Shown one piece after another: positions 45,524 to 57,715 of a stretch of 64,000 nt of DNA. Below the pieces are notes generated by a model, which saw nothing but the letters and a program-made list of their open reading frames with translations, did no database searches and was not told the DNA's origin. Where the stretch lies: the NCBI GenBank assembly GCA_026545225.1, contig CM048845.1, forward strand, positions 30,941,001-31,005,000, in the 5' to 3' direction. How positions within the stretch are numbered: the stretch's first letter is position 1; each line of letters opens with the position of its first letter. Origin of the DNA: Cornus controversa. Lineage: Eukaryota > Streptophyta > Magnoliopsida > Cornales > Cornaceae. Both the position numbers and the translations under genes were made by a program.

Positions 45524-46944
45524 TGATAAGTGTTCAATTCTATGCATTTGAACCCTCTTTATTGCATATGTTAGTTCCGTTTTTATGATTACCGAGATAT
45601 GTTTACGGTATTTTTGTGTTTTTGAGGTATTGCAGGTCTTGTAGTGAAAGGAGCAAAGTTTGAGGCTATTTGCAGCTGAAGAACAAAAATCAGAAATGCA
45701 GCCAAAGGCATCTCGATCAATCGAGATGTTGATCTCGATCAATCGAGATCTCGATTGATCGAGATCTTATTTCGATTGATCGAAATCTCAATCAATCGAG
45801 ATCTAATCTCGATTGATCGAGATTCTGCAGAAGCCACTTGTCCACTTGCTCACCTGCTCTCCCACTTGCAACAAAATCTCCTTTTTTGCACGACTTAGGG
45901 GGATTGTCTGACTTGAACAAGACCCTTGGGGACCTTCTTCATACAATGGATATATATATTGATATATATATATATATGGTGGGCCCTAAGGTTAAAAAAG
46001 GAAGCCTTAAAGCACCAAAAAGTCACATATCTCATATATCTCTCAACACACATCAGATTATCCAAGGAGAGACTTTCGGGAGAGGAAGAGGAGAAGCTGA
46101 ACCAGACCAAGAAGCTTCATCTTCTTCATCAATGGAAGAGTGCAAGGCAACCATGAGCAACTAATTTCTATACTAGGGTGTTGTTGAAGCCCCTAGCCAT
46201 GTAAACATGTTCATTTTTGTAGCACTTGGGATTTGTAATTAAATGTTGATTATTTAGCCTAGTGATCATGTACACTAATACATTTTTTTTATATATTCAT
46301 ATGATTTTGGTTTTATTCTTGTCTTAGAGTATAATCTTCATGTGAGTGCACAACATTTGCATATTCCACAAGAAGTGCAAATGATGGATAGATAATGGTG
46401 TTTAAATGAATGTGTTGTGTTTGTTTGTATAAACCATGCCAAGATAAGGTAGTTTGGATGCATGTAGGTTCACTTAGAGAGTAGGGTAATTAGATAGTTA
46501 GTTAGGTTGAAGAGTTATGCTTATTGAAGATGGATTATGATAGGTGGACAAACACATTGATCTTTTGATATGTCATTGAGGTCACAAGCCTAATGACATT
46601 GTTAGGCATTTAATTAATGAATCCCATGCTTGCTACACTTATGAACATGTGAATGGCTAGTGGTGGAAACCAACCCTAGTTCTCTCTCCCATCCTTTACC
46701 CTTTAATTTTATTGTCATTTCATTCATGCAATAGTTTTTTTAAAACAAAAACTCAAAACCCTGTTTTTAGGATTAAAGTGGAATTAATCTTTCTTTAAGA
46801 CAATTGCGACTAGTCCTCGTGGGATCGATACCCTCTATATAGAACCGTATCTACAAAGATTCGTGCTCTTGCGAGTGGTTAAATTATATTTTGATAAAAA
46901 GGGCAAAATTAAGCTTACAATATAATCCGAGTTTAGCCACATCA
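45524..46944 (+). repeat. Athila 3' LTR
   Basis: Nearly identical to 36724-38156. It has a shorter TA tract and keeps more CG in the palindrome region, whereas the 5' LTR shows several TG/CA changes there. Confidence 0.93.
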
Positions 46945-46949
46945 TTATA

Positions 46950-49214
46950 TATGTTGCAATTGTTTATAATCTATGTAATGATGAGATTGTTATAATGTCT
47001 TCTCAGTTGTTGAATCACATTAGTATGTTTTAGGTTTATATATAGATATAGAAAAAAATTTAGGGGTAGAGAAACTCGTATCATATAAGTAAAGCGGGTT
47101 AAAAAATTTATTAAACGAGTTGTGTCATTATAAGATATATTTATTAAACGGATTACACGGATAAACACGTAACACATTTAATAAACGGGATGGATTATTA
47201 TTGAGAATTTCTAACAAATTATTAAACTACCTGACATCTCATTTTGATCCTCATTCACACAAAACCTTTCTCCCACAATTCTCTCTCTCTCTCACTCACT
47301 ACAAACAAAGTAGAACCTCCCACTTTCAAAGTGTTTCACTTGTATTGTTTTCCTAGTGTATTTACTGTTATTGAAGCCAATTAATACAATAATCTCACTC
47401 TACTCCAGTTTGATAACTAGCTAATCAAGAAATTGAGCACGTGTTTATTGTTTTTCCTTTTTCTTTTCCTTATTTTTTTTATTGGGGGATGCATGAACAA
47501 AATTGCATATATTTCATACTATTTTCCCCTTTCCACGTCAAGCATGGGAGCATATGTGAGTTCTGAACCCATATGTTTAAGAACAAGATCAAGTTTTCAA
47601 CGCTCAAAAATCAAACATCGTCATACAAACCTCCTGCATCAAGCATGAAATAGTTTCTAGAACAATAAAACAAAGATAAATGGAAAACAACTAAATCAAT
47701 TATCCCTTTGATTTATTCTGATCAATTATAAACAATTGTGAGTTAAACTTAAAAAGCAGAATTTCAATTATACCATTCATGCGCGTAAAAATGAAAAATT
47801 TTCTCCCAAATACTTTTACAAAGACCATCCATGTTTGAAGCATAGTTAACTTACAGAAACTGGCAATTGAAAGGCCAAATTTATACAAAACAAGAAATTG
47901 TATAAATAGGTATGGCATAAAATCTATATACCCAATTTGAGTAAAAAGGTTAACAATACCAAAACAATAAGGAAGAAGACAACCGCAAAAAGGAAAAAAT
48001 TGAAACCGACCTTTTATGAACCTAAAATAAGGAGACCAATGAAGTAATGCAAGAAGCAAATAAATTTCTATAGAGAAGCCAAGATTCCTCTTGGAGGCTC
48101 CATAAGTCCACCACCCAAACCCAAATCTACCAAAATCAGTACAAACCCATCTCAGAACCACATCAAATCTTTGCAATCCAATCTAAGAACTCGAACAAAA
48201 TCTGAACTTTTCTCTCTCTCAACCTTCTTCTGGTACCAAAAAGCATAAAAAATAGAGGAACAGTAGTGGGCCTTTTTCGTTGTGCAAAAAGAAAATTTTG
48301 TTAATAATTTTTGCATATTGTCTAGCTAAGAGATCTGAGAGTGGTGAGTTGTGGAGTGCTCTCTGTTTCTTCACCACGGCCGTCGTGATTGCTTCATCAA
48401 CTATACATTTTCATACACATATATTTTATTTATTTCAAATTCAGATGTTGTTTGTATTTTTTTTCTTAATTTTTTTTCATAATTTTTCTTTTTGCATAAA
48501 GACAAAAATCATGTGTTGTTTTGGATAAAGGTGAGAAGGGTAATTTTGTTCATAATCATATTTTTTCAATTAAAAAATAAGAAATTATACATTGATATAA
48601 TTGTCGTTTCACCAATTTGAATTTGGGTATCTGACAATACTGACTAGTGTTATTTTTAAAAACATAGAAGAAATCTCTGTTATTTAACATTTTTACAAAA
48701 AGATCAGTGTAATTTACTCAATTATATATATATATTCCATTAACCATGATTACATATGAGCTACGACTCAACGAGCCATACATATACCATAATTGACAAT
48801 ATTAATCACTGACCGTGAATCCATTCAAAAGTAATATTTTCAAACTAGTGGTCCACCACAAGCAGTAAACCTTGCCAAAGAGCTAAAGCCTCCCGCCATA
48901 GAGATAAAGTTACAAATTACAACTAAATTCTAAATTTGATAATAACAATATATATATATATATATAAACATACTCACATACATATTTATTTATATAAAAT
49001 TTAATTAATTTTTAATTTAAATTCCAAATGAATAATTTATCGGAACTAAAAAATTGGAATTGTAATTCAATTTCATATTAATTCCAAAGTCAGTCCAAAC
49101 AGTGAATTTAGAATTGAATTCGTAGAATTTCAATTCAATTCTAATTTCGTGTAACCAAACGTGTCTAAAATCTATTTTTAGAAATGGAATTAAGGATCCT
49201 GTTATTCATGCTAT
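46950..49214. other. Intergenic; no recognised gene
   Basis: The first 240 bases continue the repeat into which the Athila element inserted (ATTAAACGGGATGG). CT-rich tract near 47281-47300. A 158-codon open frame on the minus strand (48176-47700) is rich in Phe, Leu, Ile and Tyr, matches no family I know, and lies in AT-rich intron-like sequence with CT tracts; I treat it as chance. A degenerate Mutator-like terminus (GATCAGTGTAATTTAC) lies near 48703. A GGAATT-rich MITE-like patch lies at 49020-49170. Confidence 0.4.
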
Positions 49215-50092
49215 TATGCTTTTCATTGTTTAAAAAAACTCCGTGATATATAGAAAATGTGCAAAAAAAACACCTCTATTATGTGTTATGTGCATATAAA
49301 TCACTGTAATTTCAAATTTTGGAGCAAATTGTTCCTGTTACATATGATGATGTCAGAATTTTTTGAAAAATCCAAAAGTACTATTTTTGTTATTTCACTT
49401 TTTTACCTTTTTTAAAGGGCAAAGTGCAAAAAACACACTCATTGTGTACCAAATGTGCAACCCCCCCCCCCCTGCGTTGCAAAAAAAACCCGTCACTGTT
49501 TGCAAAATGTGCAAATAAGAACATTTTGTCAGTTTAACAATTAAATTGTCTAAAATACCCTTACACTCTAATGTCATGTTTGGATTTCAAAAAATGGCTC
49601 ATCTAAATATTAATTTTTTATTTATTTAAAAAATGTGTGAATACTCCCTTATTTTCACTCGTCAAGCCCATCTGAAATAATAAAATAATTAAAATATATT
49701 TTTAGTTAACATAAAAATAAAACATGCATCCAAACATTGCACAACAGTTTTAGAGGCTGTGAAGGGTATTTTGGTCATTTAAAATTTTGATGGAGGGGGC
49801 AAATTGTAAAAATGTAAAGGGGTTATATGCACATAAATAAACTGTAAGGCAGTTTTCTGCACATTTTGCATATAACGGAGTGTTTTTTTGCACTTTACCC
49901 TTTTTTAAGTAAAAAAAAGTCATAAAGTAAGGGTACTTCAGTCATTTCATTGTTCAATTTCTCTCATATTGAAAATTTGTCCCTATTTGCACAAACTGAA
50001 AAATGTAAGGGGGGTTTTGCGCACAACAGGGGGTATTTGTACATTTTTCATAAAGCGGAGTTTTTTTCTTGCACTTTACCCTTAATTTAATT
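49215..50092. mobile_element. Older Mutator-like MITE, host of a nested copy
   Basis: The right end (on the other strand) reads GGGTAAAGTGCAAGAAAAAA then ACTCCGCTTTATG. The left side has the matching AAAAAAACTCCGTGATATAT and AAATGTGCAAA, with the very tip decayed. It contains the complete relative 49417-49900. Confidence 0.6.
49417..49900. mobile_element. Nested Mutator-like MITE (484 bp) with 9-bp target duplication
   Basis: The ends GGGCAAAGTGCAAAAAACAC and, inverted, GGGTAAAGTGCAAAAAAACAC form inverted repeats of about 40 bp. Flanks are TTTTTTAAA (49408-49416) and TTTTTTAAG (49901-49909). The interior has a C12 run at 49461-49472. Confidence 0.75.
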
Positions 50093-50652
50093 ATGTCTAT
50101 AAGGATTAATGTTACTAAAATTCAAACACCCAACACGCTACTAATTACTCTCTTTCTCTTCCTTATATTTCTGTAAACATCAAACCTCTTTTAATTCTCT
50201 TGCGCCTCTAATGTCATTTTTATCTCTCTTCTCTGACTCATTCCTCTTGAAGGTGAGGTGAGGAGAGGTGAGGCGAGGCTGGTCTAGGGCAGGCTGAAGG
50301 CCAAGGGGTCAGCCTGCGCAAAACCCAAACTCCTCATAAACCCATTGCTTCTCAACCCATATAGTACCATACGGTGAGAGTTGCTTGGTTGTTCAAAATT
50401 TTAAAACTTTACCAAGAAATAGAAAGTTACAAAAAAAATACTAAAGTAAATGAAGAACTAATAAAATAAAGAAAGATATGTGTATACAATGAATGGCAGA
50501 GAGACACTTGGCATAGTTTGGATTGAAGGATTTGGAAGGATAAGGAGATAAAAGAAATGAGAGGATAGTGTATTTTGTGTTTGAATACTTTAAATGAAGA
50601 AAAATGAGAGAATTGAGAGGGGTTTGGAGAGATAGTTATCCCTCCTAATCCC
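50093..50652. other. Intergenic, no gene seen
   Basis: Short GAGGTGAGGTGAGG repeats at about 50250-50280. The minus-strand open frame near 50427-50804 runs into the adjacent MITE and is not supported. Confidence 0.4.
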
Positions 50653-50655
50653 TTA

Positions 50656-51281
50656 GGGCTAGTTTGGTACGCAGGAATGAAATGGAATGGGAATGGAATG
50701 AAGCTATGAATGGAATGACCATTCTCATTCCAATGATTGACTGGGGATAGAGAATGATGTAGAAATGAAATGGTAATACCTTCCAACATGTTATACTTTT
50801 CCATAAAACATAATCAATTTTTAAAATGGGACATTTGGCCAACTTTAATTTAATTATCATGTAAAAAAAAATTTAATTACCCATTCAATTAAAACTTTCT
50901 AAATCAAGATATAATTCATCACATGTATATATATATATAGGCGTGTGGCAAGCATATAACATACATATTATATATAGAGAGAGAAATTAACGCTAACTAC
51001 CTATTATATATATATATATATATATATATATTCTGGAGTGAGTTGTAAAAGAGGGAGAGAAATTAATGAAGAGAGAGAGAGAATGATTTTAATAAAAAAT
51101 GGGAATGGAATGACCATTCCATAGCTCAAGAAGATGAATAGTTTTGCTGGAATGGGCATTCAAAAGGAATGACTAGGAATGGACATTCCATTTCTAATGT
51201 AGCACAACAAATAACAGAAAGAAAATCAAATGTGGAATGACCATTCCATTCCACCTCTATTCATGTGTACCAAACTAGCCT
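50656..51281. mobile_element. PIF/Harbinger-like MITE (626 bp) with TTA duplication
   Basis: Inverted ends GGGCTAGTTTGGTAC and GTACCAAACTAGCCT, with 14 matching bases, flanked by TTA at 50653-50655 and 51282-51284. The interior carries many GGAATGG motifs in both orientations and a (TA)n run near 51005-51031. Confidence 0.8.
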
Positions 51282-51284
51282 TTA

Positions 51285-52264
51285 TATCATATCCTCCCAA
51301 AAATAAGAAGATTGGGAGGAAAAAGATAGTGAGTTAAGTAGTATTTTCGTAATTCTAAAACTACCCTCAACAATTAAAAAGAGAAAATTGTTATTCCACC
51401 CATGTCTCATTAAATATAAAAGGGTATAATAGTAATTTAATTGTTATCTTTTCTTTTCTTTTCTTTTTCCTATCTTATACAATCAAGGATATTATCATTT
51501 CTTTTCTTCTCTCTCATGTTTATTCAAACATACAAAAAGAAGTCATTGATATAATCTTATTTCATTTCATTTCTTTTCTCTCATAACTAAATTATCATTT
51601 TGTTTCTTTTCTCTGTCCAAACGAGCCTAACTTCCATAGTACCAGGCAAAATCCATGACCTTCAAAATATTATATATTTTGCAACGAGATGCCGCTACTA
51701 AAATGGAAGTATGCAAGTGCCATAACATCAGCATCCACCAAGATGAAGCAAACACACTATCAATAAACTGAATGAATTTTAAGAGGCATGTCCTAGTCAT
51801 GGTGGTATCTCAAAAAATCAAGATAACAATAAACAACTGACTGAATTTTGTGAATTTCCAAAAATTAAGGCCTTGCTTGGTTTGTAACTTGCAAAATTGT
51901 TTTCAAAGAACAAAAACTCAAAAATCTGTTTGGTTGTATCTATTGAAAATAATTTTACTGAACTAAGAAAATAAACAATATTACAGATCACTCTTATATT
52001 TATTTATTTTTAAGATGTTAACTACTAATGCAATAAATTTTATTTTTCCTAAGTCTACTAATGCAATATTTATTAATAGGTGTTACTTGTTGGCTATTAT
52101 TCTTAACTTAATAAATATTGCACAAATACAACATCGCAAGTATAAATAAAACATAAGAAATACATGACTTAGTTTAATTTAAATAGAGTTATTTCAAGTG
52201 TCATACGCACTTTTAGTTCTACAATCATTAAGTTTAGTTATACATACCAAAACAAAATATTAAA
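51285..52264. other. Intergenic, no gene seen
   Basis: AT-rich. TTTTCTTTTCTTTTC runs at 51449-51467. Nothing recognisable. Confidence 0.4.
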
Positions 52265-52510
52265 TAATTAAAGAGACAAAGCTTCATCTATCATTGCCTG
52301 CAAATGATGCCACATGGAATTCGTTATGTGATTTTTATAGGCTGCCATCTATATCGCACCATCATGAGATAAGTTGAGACGATTCAATATACCATATCCA
52401 CTACTATTACCATTCCCCCATCAACGACATTAACATCTTCTTCTCCAAACTGCATAAAAAAACTATCTTCTAATACATTTTGACGAATGAAATTGTGAAT
52501 CGTACAATAA
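52265..52510 (-). pseudogene. C-terminal fragment of a Harbinger-type (HARBI1/ALP1-like) transposase
   Basis: The minus strand reads QRLIVTAYCTIHNFIRQNVL and EDSFFMQFGEED, and after a frame slip AAYKNHITNSMWHHLQAMID. This is the end of plant DDE_Tnp_4 transposases and their domesticated relatives (C-IHNFIR, then a helix ending in MW). The catalytic core is absent. It is fused in frame to the Athila protease frame upstream (junction near 52540). Confidence 0.7.
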
Positions 52511-53761
52511 GCGGTTACTATGAGTCGTTGTCCAATCAACTTATAAGAAGGAGGAAGAGACTCGATTAGAGCCTTCCATTTTGGAAAGTTATTTACAATG
52601 GTGACATCAAGTATTGCATTTACATCTTGAATTGATTGCTCGATGTCAAAATTGTTACAATTGAAGTGACTTAGGCACGCCTTTAAAGGGTCTTTGGCTA
52701 AGATGTGAGGGAGCATTTCTTCAATAAGCTCATCCACAACATCTACCCAAAAGCAATAGCTTTCATCATTAGAAGTGTGGTGGGATGCAATGAAGATGCT
52801 CAACCTTACCTTTATATTCCTAAATGAGATGTCCATCACCCCAGTATGAAAATTAACACAAGCTTTAGTCACAGCCAAGAAGGGATGACCTAGAATGATC
52901 AGAATACATCGAGTAGGGTTTTGCACGGGTTCCGTATCAAGGATTATGAAGTCCATTAGAAAATAGAATGTCAACTTGAATGATTACATCTTCAATGATG
53001 CTACATGGCTGCTTTACCGAGCGATCGGCAAGTTGCAACACTACCATGGTTAGCTTAAGTTCCCCTAGCCCTAATTGCTTGTAAACTGAATAAGGAAGTA
53101 AGTTAACATTAGCTCCCAAATCAAGGAGAGCCCTCTCGAATTCTTTGTCATCGATGATACAAGACATTATCGGGGCACCTAGATCTTTGAATTTAAGAGG
53201 GGTGTTACATTAAAAGATGGAATTCACCTGCTCGGTTTGAAGGAATTTCTTAGGAACTTAATTCCATGATTTACGTTTTTGCGTACATAAGTCCTTTAAA
53301 AATTTAGCACATGGGAGGATTTGCCTTACAGCATCAAGGAGAGGAAGATTAATTTTTACTTGATTGAAAATCTTCATGATATCTGAATGAAGTTCTTAAC
53401 TTGGAGTAGATGATAATTGGACTTCAGTTGCCTTTCCTTTATCTTTTGATGAATTTGGATGTTTGGAAGAAACATTTGGATTTGGAATTGAGTTGTAATT
53501 GATTGAGCTTGTTCTTGATGCATATTCAAGGAAGAAGAAGAAGGCTCATCAACTATGTGTATTCCTTTAGGGTTTACCACCAGTTGGCTCGGTAATCTCC
53601 CATCCTCTCTTCTATTCAATGTATTTGCTAGTTGTCCCATTTGGGATTCTAGATTTGAAATGGATTGAGAGTAGGAATGCAACAATTGAGTATTGGACTC
53701 AAGGTTACCTAAAGCCGCCAAAATCTTGTCCTCAAATTTTAGATTTCGGGGAGGAGGTGGT
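52511..53761 (-). pseudogene. Older Athila: gag C-terminus and protease
   Basis: From 53761 down: ALGNLESNTQLLHSYSQSIS and MGQLANTLNRREDGRLPSQL (gag linker), then the protease ALLDLGANVNLLPYSVYKQL, and after a frameshift LGHPFLAVTKACVNFHTGVM. The last Athila residues are NFPKWKALIESLPPSYK. It is homologous throughout to 39754-41120 of the young element but has several frameshifts. The remainder of pol is replaced by the transposase fragment. Confidence 0.85.
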
Positions 53762-56700
53762 TGTCACGCCCCGGAATCCGGACCGCCGGGACTCCCCTGG
53801 ACCGACCCGAACCCCGAGTCGCGAACCCGTTTACTCAACCTCACGCTATAACCACCACCTGGTCATACAATCTCAATTTCTAATTATTTTTACAAAAATT
53901 GGGCATGACCCATTCTAAATAATCAGCTCCTGGCACGTTACACCTGCTTTACAATTCATATGGACACTTCTGGGCACGTGTCCCCCCAGCATTAATATCT
54001 AACAATAAAAATGGACACTTCTGGGCACGTGTCCCCCCAGCATTTCTACAACATGCATAATATAATCAAAAAATACATGTCTCAGTCCTCGAATGTCCGT
54101 ATTAAATACATACATCACATGAATGAAATACATCTGAAGGGATTGGCTCAACATAATCACTTCATACATTTAATCCAAATGTACAACATTCATCTACTAT
54201 CCTGAACATACATTAGATTCTAAGGAATCTAACTACTACCTCTGCAACTGGTGCTATCAGTTTCCTCAACTGACTCCTTAATCTGCAATACCTGCAAAAC
54301 CTGGGAGGGGGTGAGCTTAAAGGCCCAACAAGGTTTGTAGAACCATACTATCATCGCAGCAGCAGGTCGATCCTCACATATTCTCAAAAATATACATGCA
54401 CTCAAATATATCACGATATTTAAAGTCATGCCCCTCCTAGCATATATGAACCAACAATGCACATGGCAGTTCTAGCACTTATGCACATTTAAATCTAATA
54501 CACATGACTTATGTAAATCATTTACAACGTGTCCAAGAGAAAAACACATCAAACATCAATATGTATAGAAACATATATGAACAGAAAGCATTTACATGAA
54601 CAATGTAAATCAAATACCACATCGCCTACTCAACAAGATCCATAGAGTCATGCATAAATGCACATTAAATCGCTACGTGTCTACATGATATGTATACATG
54701 CTTTTTACCCATAAACAATCACATTTTTCAAATCATGTGTGATGCTTTCCACCTCAATGCATATACATAGATATATGTATATATATATATATATATATAT
54801 GTATATCAACTTGACAGTCACATTTCGTATATATAACTCACGCCACAAATTTCTAGAAATCAATTCAACTGAGGACTTCGCTTGTCACAATCCATAGTAA
54901 GGGTCGCATTGGGACCACATACTCTGCTCATGCTTTTCGGGCTACTAACCCGACGGAAGCGACACCCGCTTGGCCAAGTTTTGGGTCTTGCACCCTAGAG
55001 TTCAATACCCTTATTAATTCTCACACATGTCCCAAAAATCTCGTCACATAGTGCACATAATCACATCAATGCACTTATCCACACCACACCATGCATTTTA
55101 TCAATTCAATGCATTTTCCTTCTCAACTCAAGATTGTCACAGTGTCATCACACTCATATCATGGAAATCATCATGCTTATGCATTTTTTGAGAAAATCAT
55201 ATCTTTCGTGCATAAATTTATAAACACCACATTTTCACGTTTTTCACCAAGGAACACACTTTTCACCGAGATCATTCCTAGTCACATTTGCACATACACA
55301 ACATATATATATATATATATATATGTCACATCCTGCATTTGCTACGAATAACCAACATGCATTCATACAACCATATGCAATCACGCAATATATGTATATG
55401 TACATCATGTCACTCATATAGGTAGTAAAAACATACATAACACTTCACATACTTCATGCTTTTCCAATGTCCTTCTATGTCATAATCAATTTAGCATGCA
55501 TTTCTACTACTGCACCACATATATAAGCACGTATATACTTACATATATTCAACTCATGTATAAAAATCACATACGCATGCAAGGCAACATCTAACTAAAT
55601 ATACATCTGTAATTTAGCATACTTTACACGACTCAATCTGTAAATATGCATATAACGATGCAAATCAGCATCTACATTTAACAATATTCTCATCACCCAA
55701 GCCCACATATATATATATATATATACACACATATATATATATCCTCACATCCCACGTATATATATATATATAAACACCTTTATATATATATATGCACATA
55801 TATATACGCAAGCACCACATATGACTAAATTAAGAACATATGTAAAATTAACCAACATAATTAAAATATACATAGAGATAGAGGCAAGAATCAACTTGCC
55901 TTAGGTCCCGCCTTTACTGTGCCCGCGCCTGCAAAGCGGCCTACTTCCATGCTCGGTCCAGTCCTGTGTCGAAGTCCACACGAACAATTCCATGAACCAC
56001 TTCATCTCCCTTTGTTTCCATGCTTGGTCCAACCCACGTCTTGGTTCCAATCCAGTCCAGCTCCATTTCAAATCTAAAGCCCAATTGATCTCAAGGAAAC
56101 CCAATATGGCAGCCCACTTTAATTTAAAATTTTGAGGCCCAAACTACTCGCCTAGGCCCAACCCACAAACAATTCCCATAGTTGTCTCTCTCAACCAATA
56201 CTCACCATATACCTTCATCATCCATACATATACATATTTGTATATGTATATATACATATCACATTCACTACAAAACCAAGCTGCCAAATTCATGACCCTC
56301 ATCTCCAAAGCCACAACCAAAGACTAGCTAAACGACACAAAACAGGCTGTCCAATAGCGCCATGAGAATGCCACCATTTGCCACCTCAAGCCACTATTAT
56401 CTGAACCAAATGGAACTCATAAACTAGCCACCATCAGCTCTACAAACCCGAGCTAAAACAACCCCCAACTGCGCCATCATCTTGCCGCCAAACAGCCTTT
56501 ACGGTACCACCATGTGCACCCCCAAACAACCACAAAATAGCCGCTACCAAACCCAATAGCGAGCACCCCAAACAGTCCACAAATCAGCCCCAAAACGGCC
56601 ACCAATAAATCCCAAAAATTAGACCCAATCAACTCACCTCAACCACGAAGACTCAACCGAACCCAGTCGCAACTGTCGGCCAAACAGTCCCCAGCCGAGA

Positions 56701-57710
56701 CCCCCTTTCACCACCACCGTGGAACCGGCATCACCACCTACCTAAAACCCCAACTAAGCATAACAAATCAAACCCATTTGAGGGCCAACACCGAACCACC
56801 GAGTGCCGTCGCTGCCATCCACGGCCAAACAAACCCCCAACCAAACCAGCTGAAGCTCCTCCGCGATCAACCCTCTTCGGTCCGACCCTCCATCGAACAC
56901 AACACAACCGTGAAAACCCATCCAAACACAACCCAATCACTTACCGCCGGAACAGTCGCCGTCCTCACCACCAGCCGAAGCTCACCAAGTCGTCGCAACA
57001 CCGAGAAGACCCACCGAAAGCAACCCTCATTCGCGCACAGCCCAGCTGCACTGAGCCACCACGCGACACCGAGCAACTCCACTGCAAGTCACCACCGCTG
57101 CCGACGGCCGGCCGAAGCTCCGCCGTGAGCACCACCTGCCGCCGTCACGGCCTCTCTTTCCTCTTTCCCGATCCCTCTTCTCAGTTCTTCCTTTCTCTCC
57201 CCGACTTCTCCTTCTCTCTCTCTTTCCTTTTTCTTTTCTTTCTTCTTTTTCTTCTTTTCTCTTTTTCTTTTCTTTTCTTTTCTTCTTTTCCTTTTTCGGC
57301 AGATTCCTTCTCCTCCTTTCATTTCTTATCTTCTTTTCTTGCTTCATTATACACCACATACACATATACTTGTAATCATGCATGTGCACCCACCTTTCTT
57401 CATAATTGCATATAAGCCCATACATATACACAATTTTATGTGTATATATAATAATGTAGGTACTTAATAGATATATTTATAATTTAATATAAATATATCT
57501 CCTATATATATATATATATATCCATATATATATATATACACGTATCCTCCGGCATTACTATAATTTCATGTACAAAATCTTCTCCATCTCTTTATAAATA
57601 TATAATTCCATGTATATACATCCACCTTTGTCCCGAATTTAACTTATTCAAAAAAATTAAATTCGGTCAAAATTTACCCAAAATCAGTCAAAATAATTTC
57701 GGTCCTTACA
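53762..57710. mobile_element. Solo LTR (3.95 kb) inserted in the older Athila gag
   Basis: It begins TGTCACGCCCCGGAATCC and ends TTTCGGTCCTTACA, with GTGGT on both sides (53757-53761 and 57711-57715). The gag frame resumes on the far side, proving an insertion. There is no primer site, coding domain or second LTR. Its length and TGTCACGCCCCG start suit the long LTRs of Tekay/Del-type chromoviruses, though I classify it from memory. It has a 50-bp tandem duplication (53959-54045; GGGCACGTGTCCCCCCAGCA twice), TA tracts (54776-54800, 55303-55324, 55703-55800) and a GC-richer part (56280-57200). The open frames in it are not genes. Confidence 0.85.
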
Positions 57711-57715
57711 GTGGT

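Larger units (their letters stand above)
36724..46944 (+). mobile_element. Young, complete but non-autonomous Athila-type LTR retrotransposon (10.2 kb)
   Basis: LTRs at 36724-38156 and 45524-46944, a primer site directly after the first, a polypurine tract directly before the second, and a perfect TTATA duplication (36719-36723, 46945-46949). By eye the LTRs differ at about 10 substitutions plus a 12-base TA-run difference over 1.42 kb, so insertion was recent. The interior has gag-protease, a remnant of integrase, palindrome arrays, and a late frame in the envelope position. Reverse transcriptase, RNase H and the integrase core are absent, so it must have been moved by enzymes supplied by another element. 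Confidence 0.93.

Noticed and set aside
47700-48176. 158-codon minus-strand open frame, the longest unexplained one outside transposons
   Set aside because: Hydrophobic, Phe/Ile-rich composition from AT-rich DNA, no recognised domain, no relatives in the window; it reads like intron or leader sequence.
56731-57128. Overlapping GC-rich open frames on both strands
   Set aside because: They lie wholly inside the solo LTR; length reflects GC content, with no domain.
57027-57431. Lys/Arg/Glu-rich and Phe/Ser-rich open frames on opposite strands
   Set aside because: Both arise from one CT/GA low-complexity tract inside the solo LTR.
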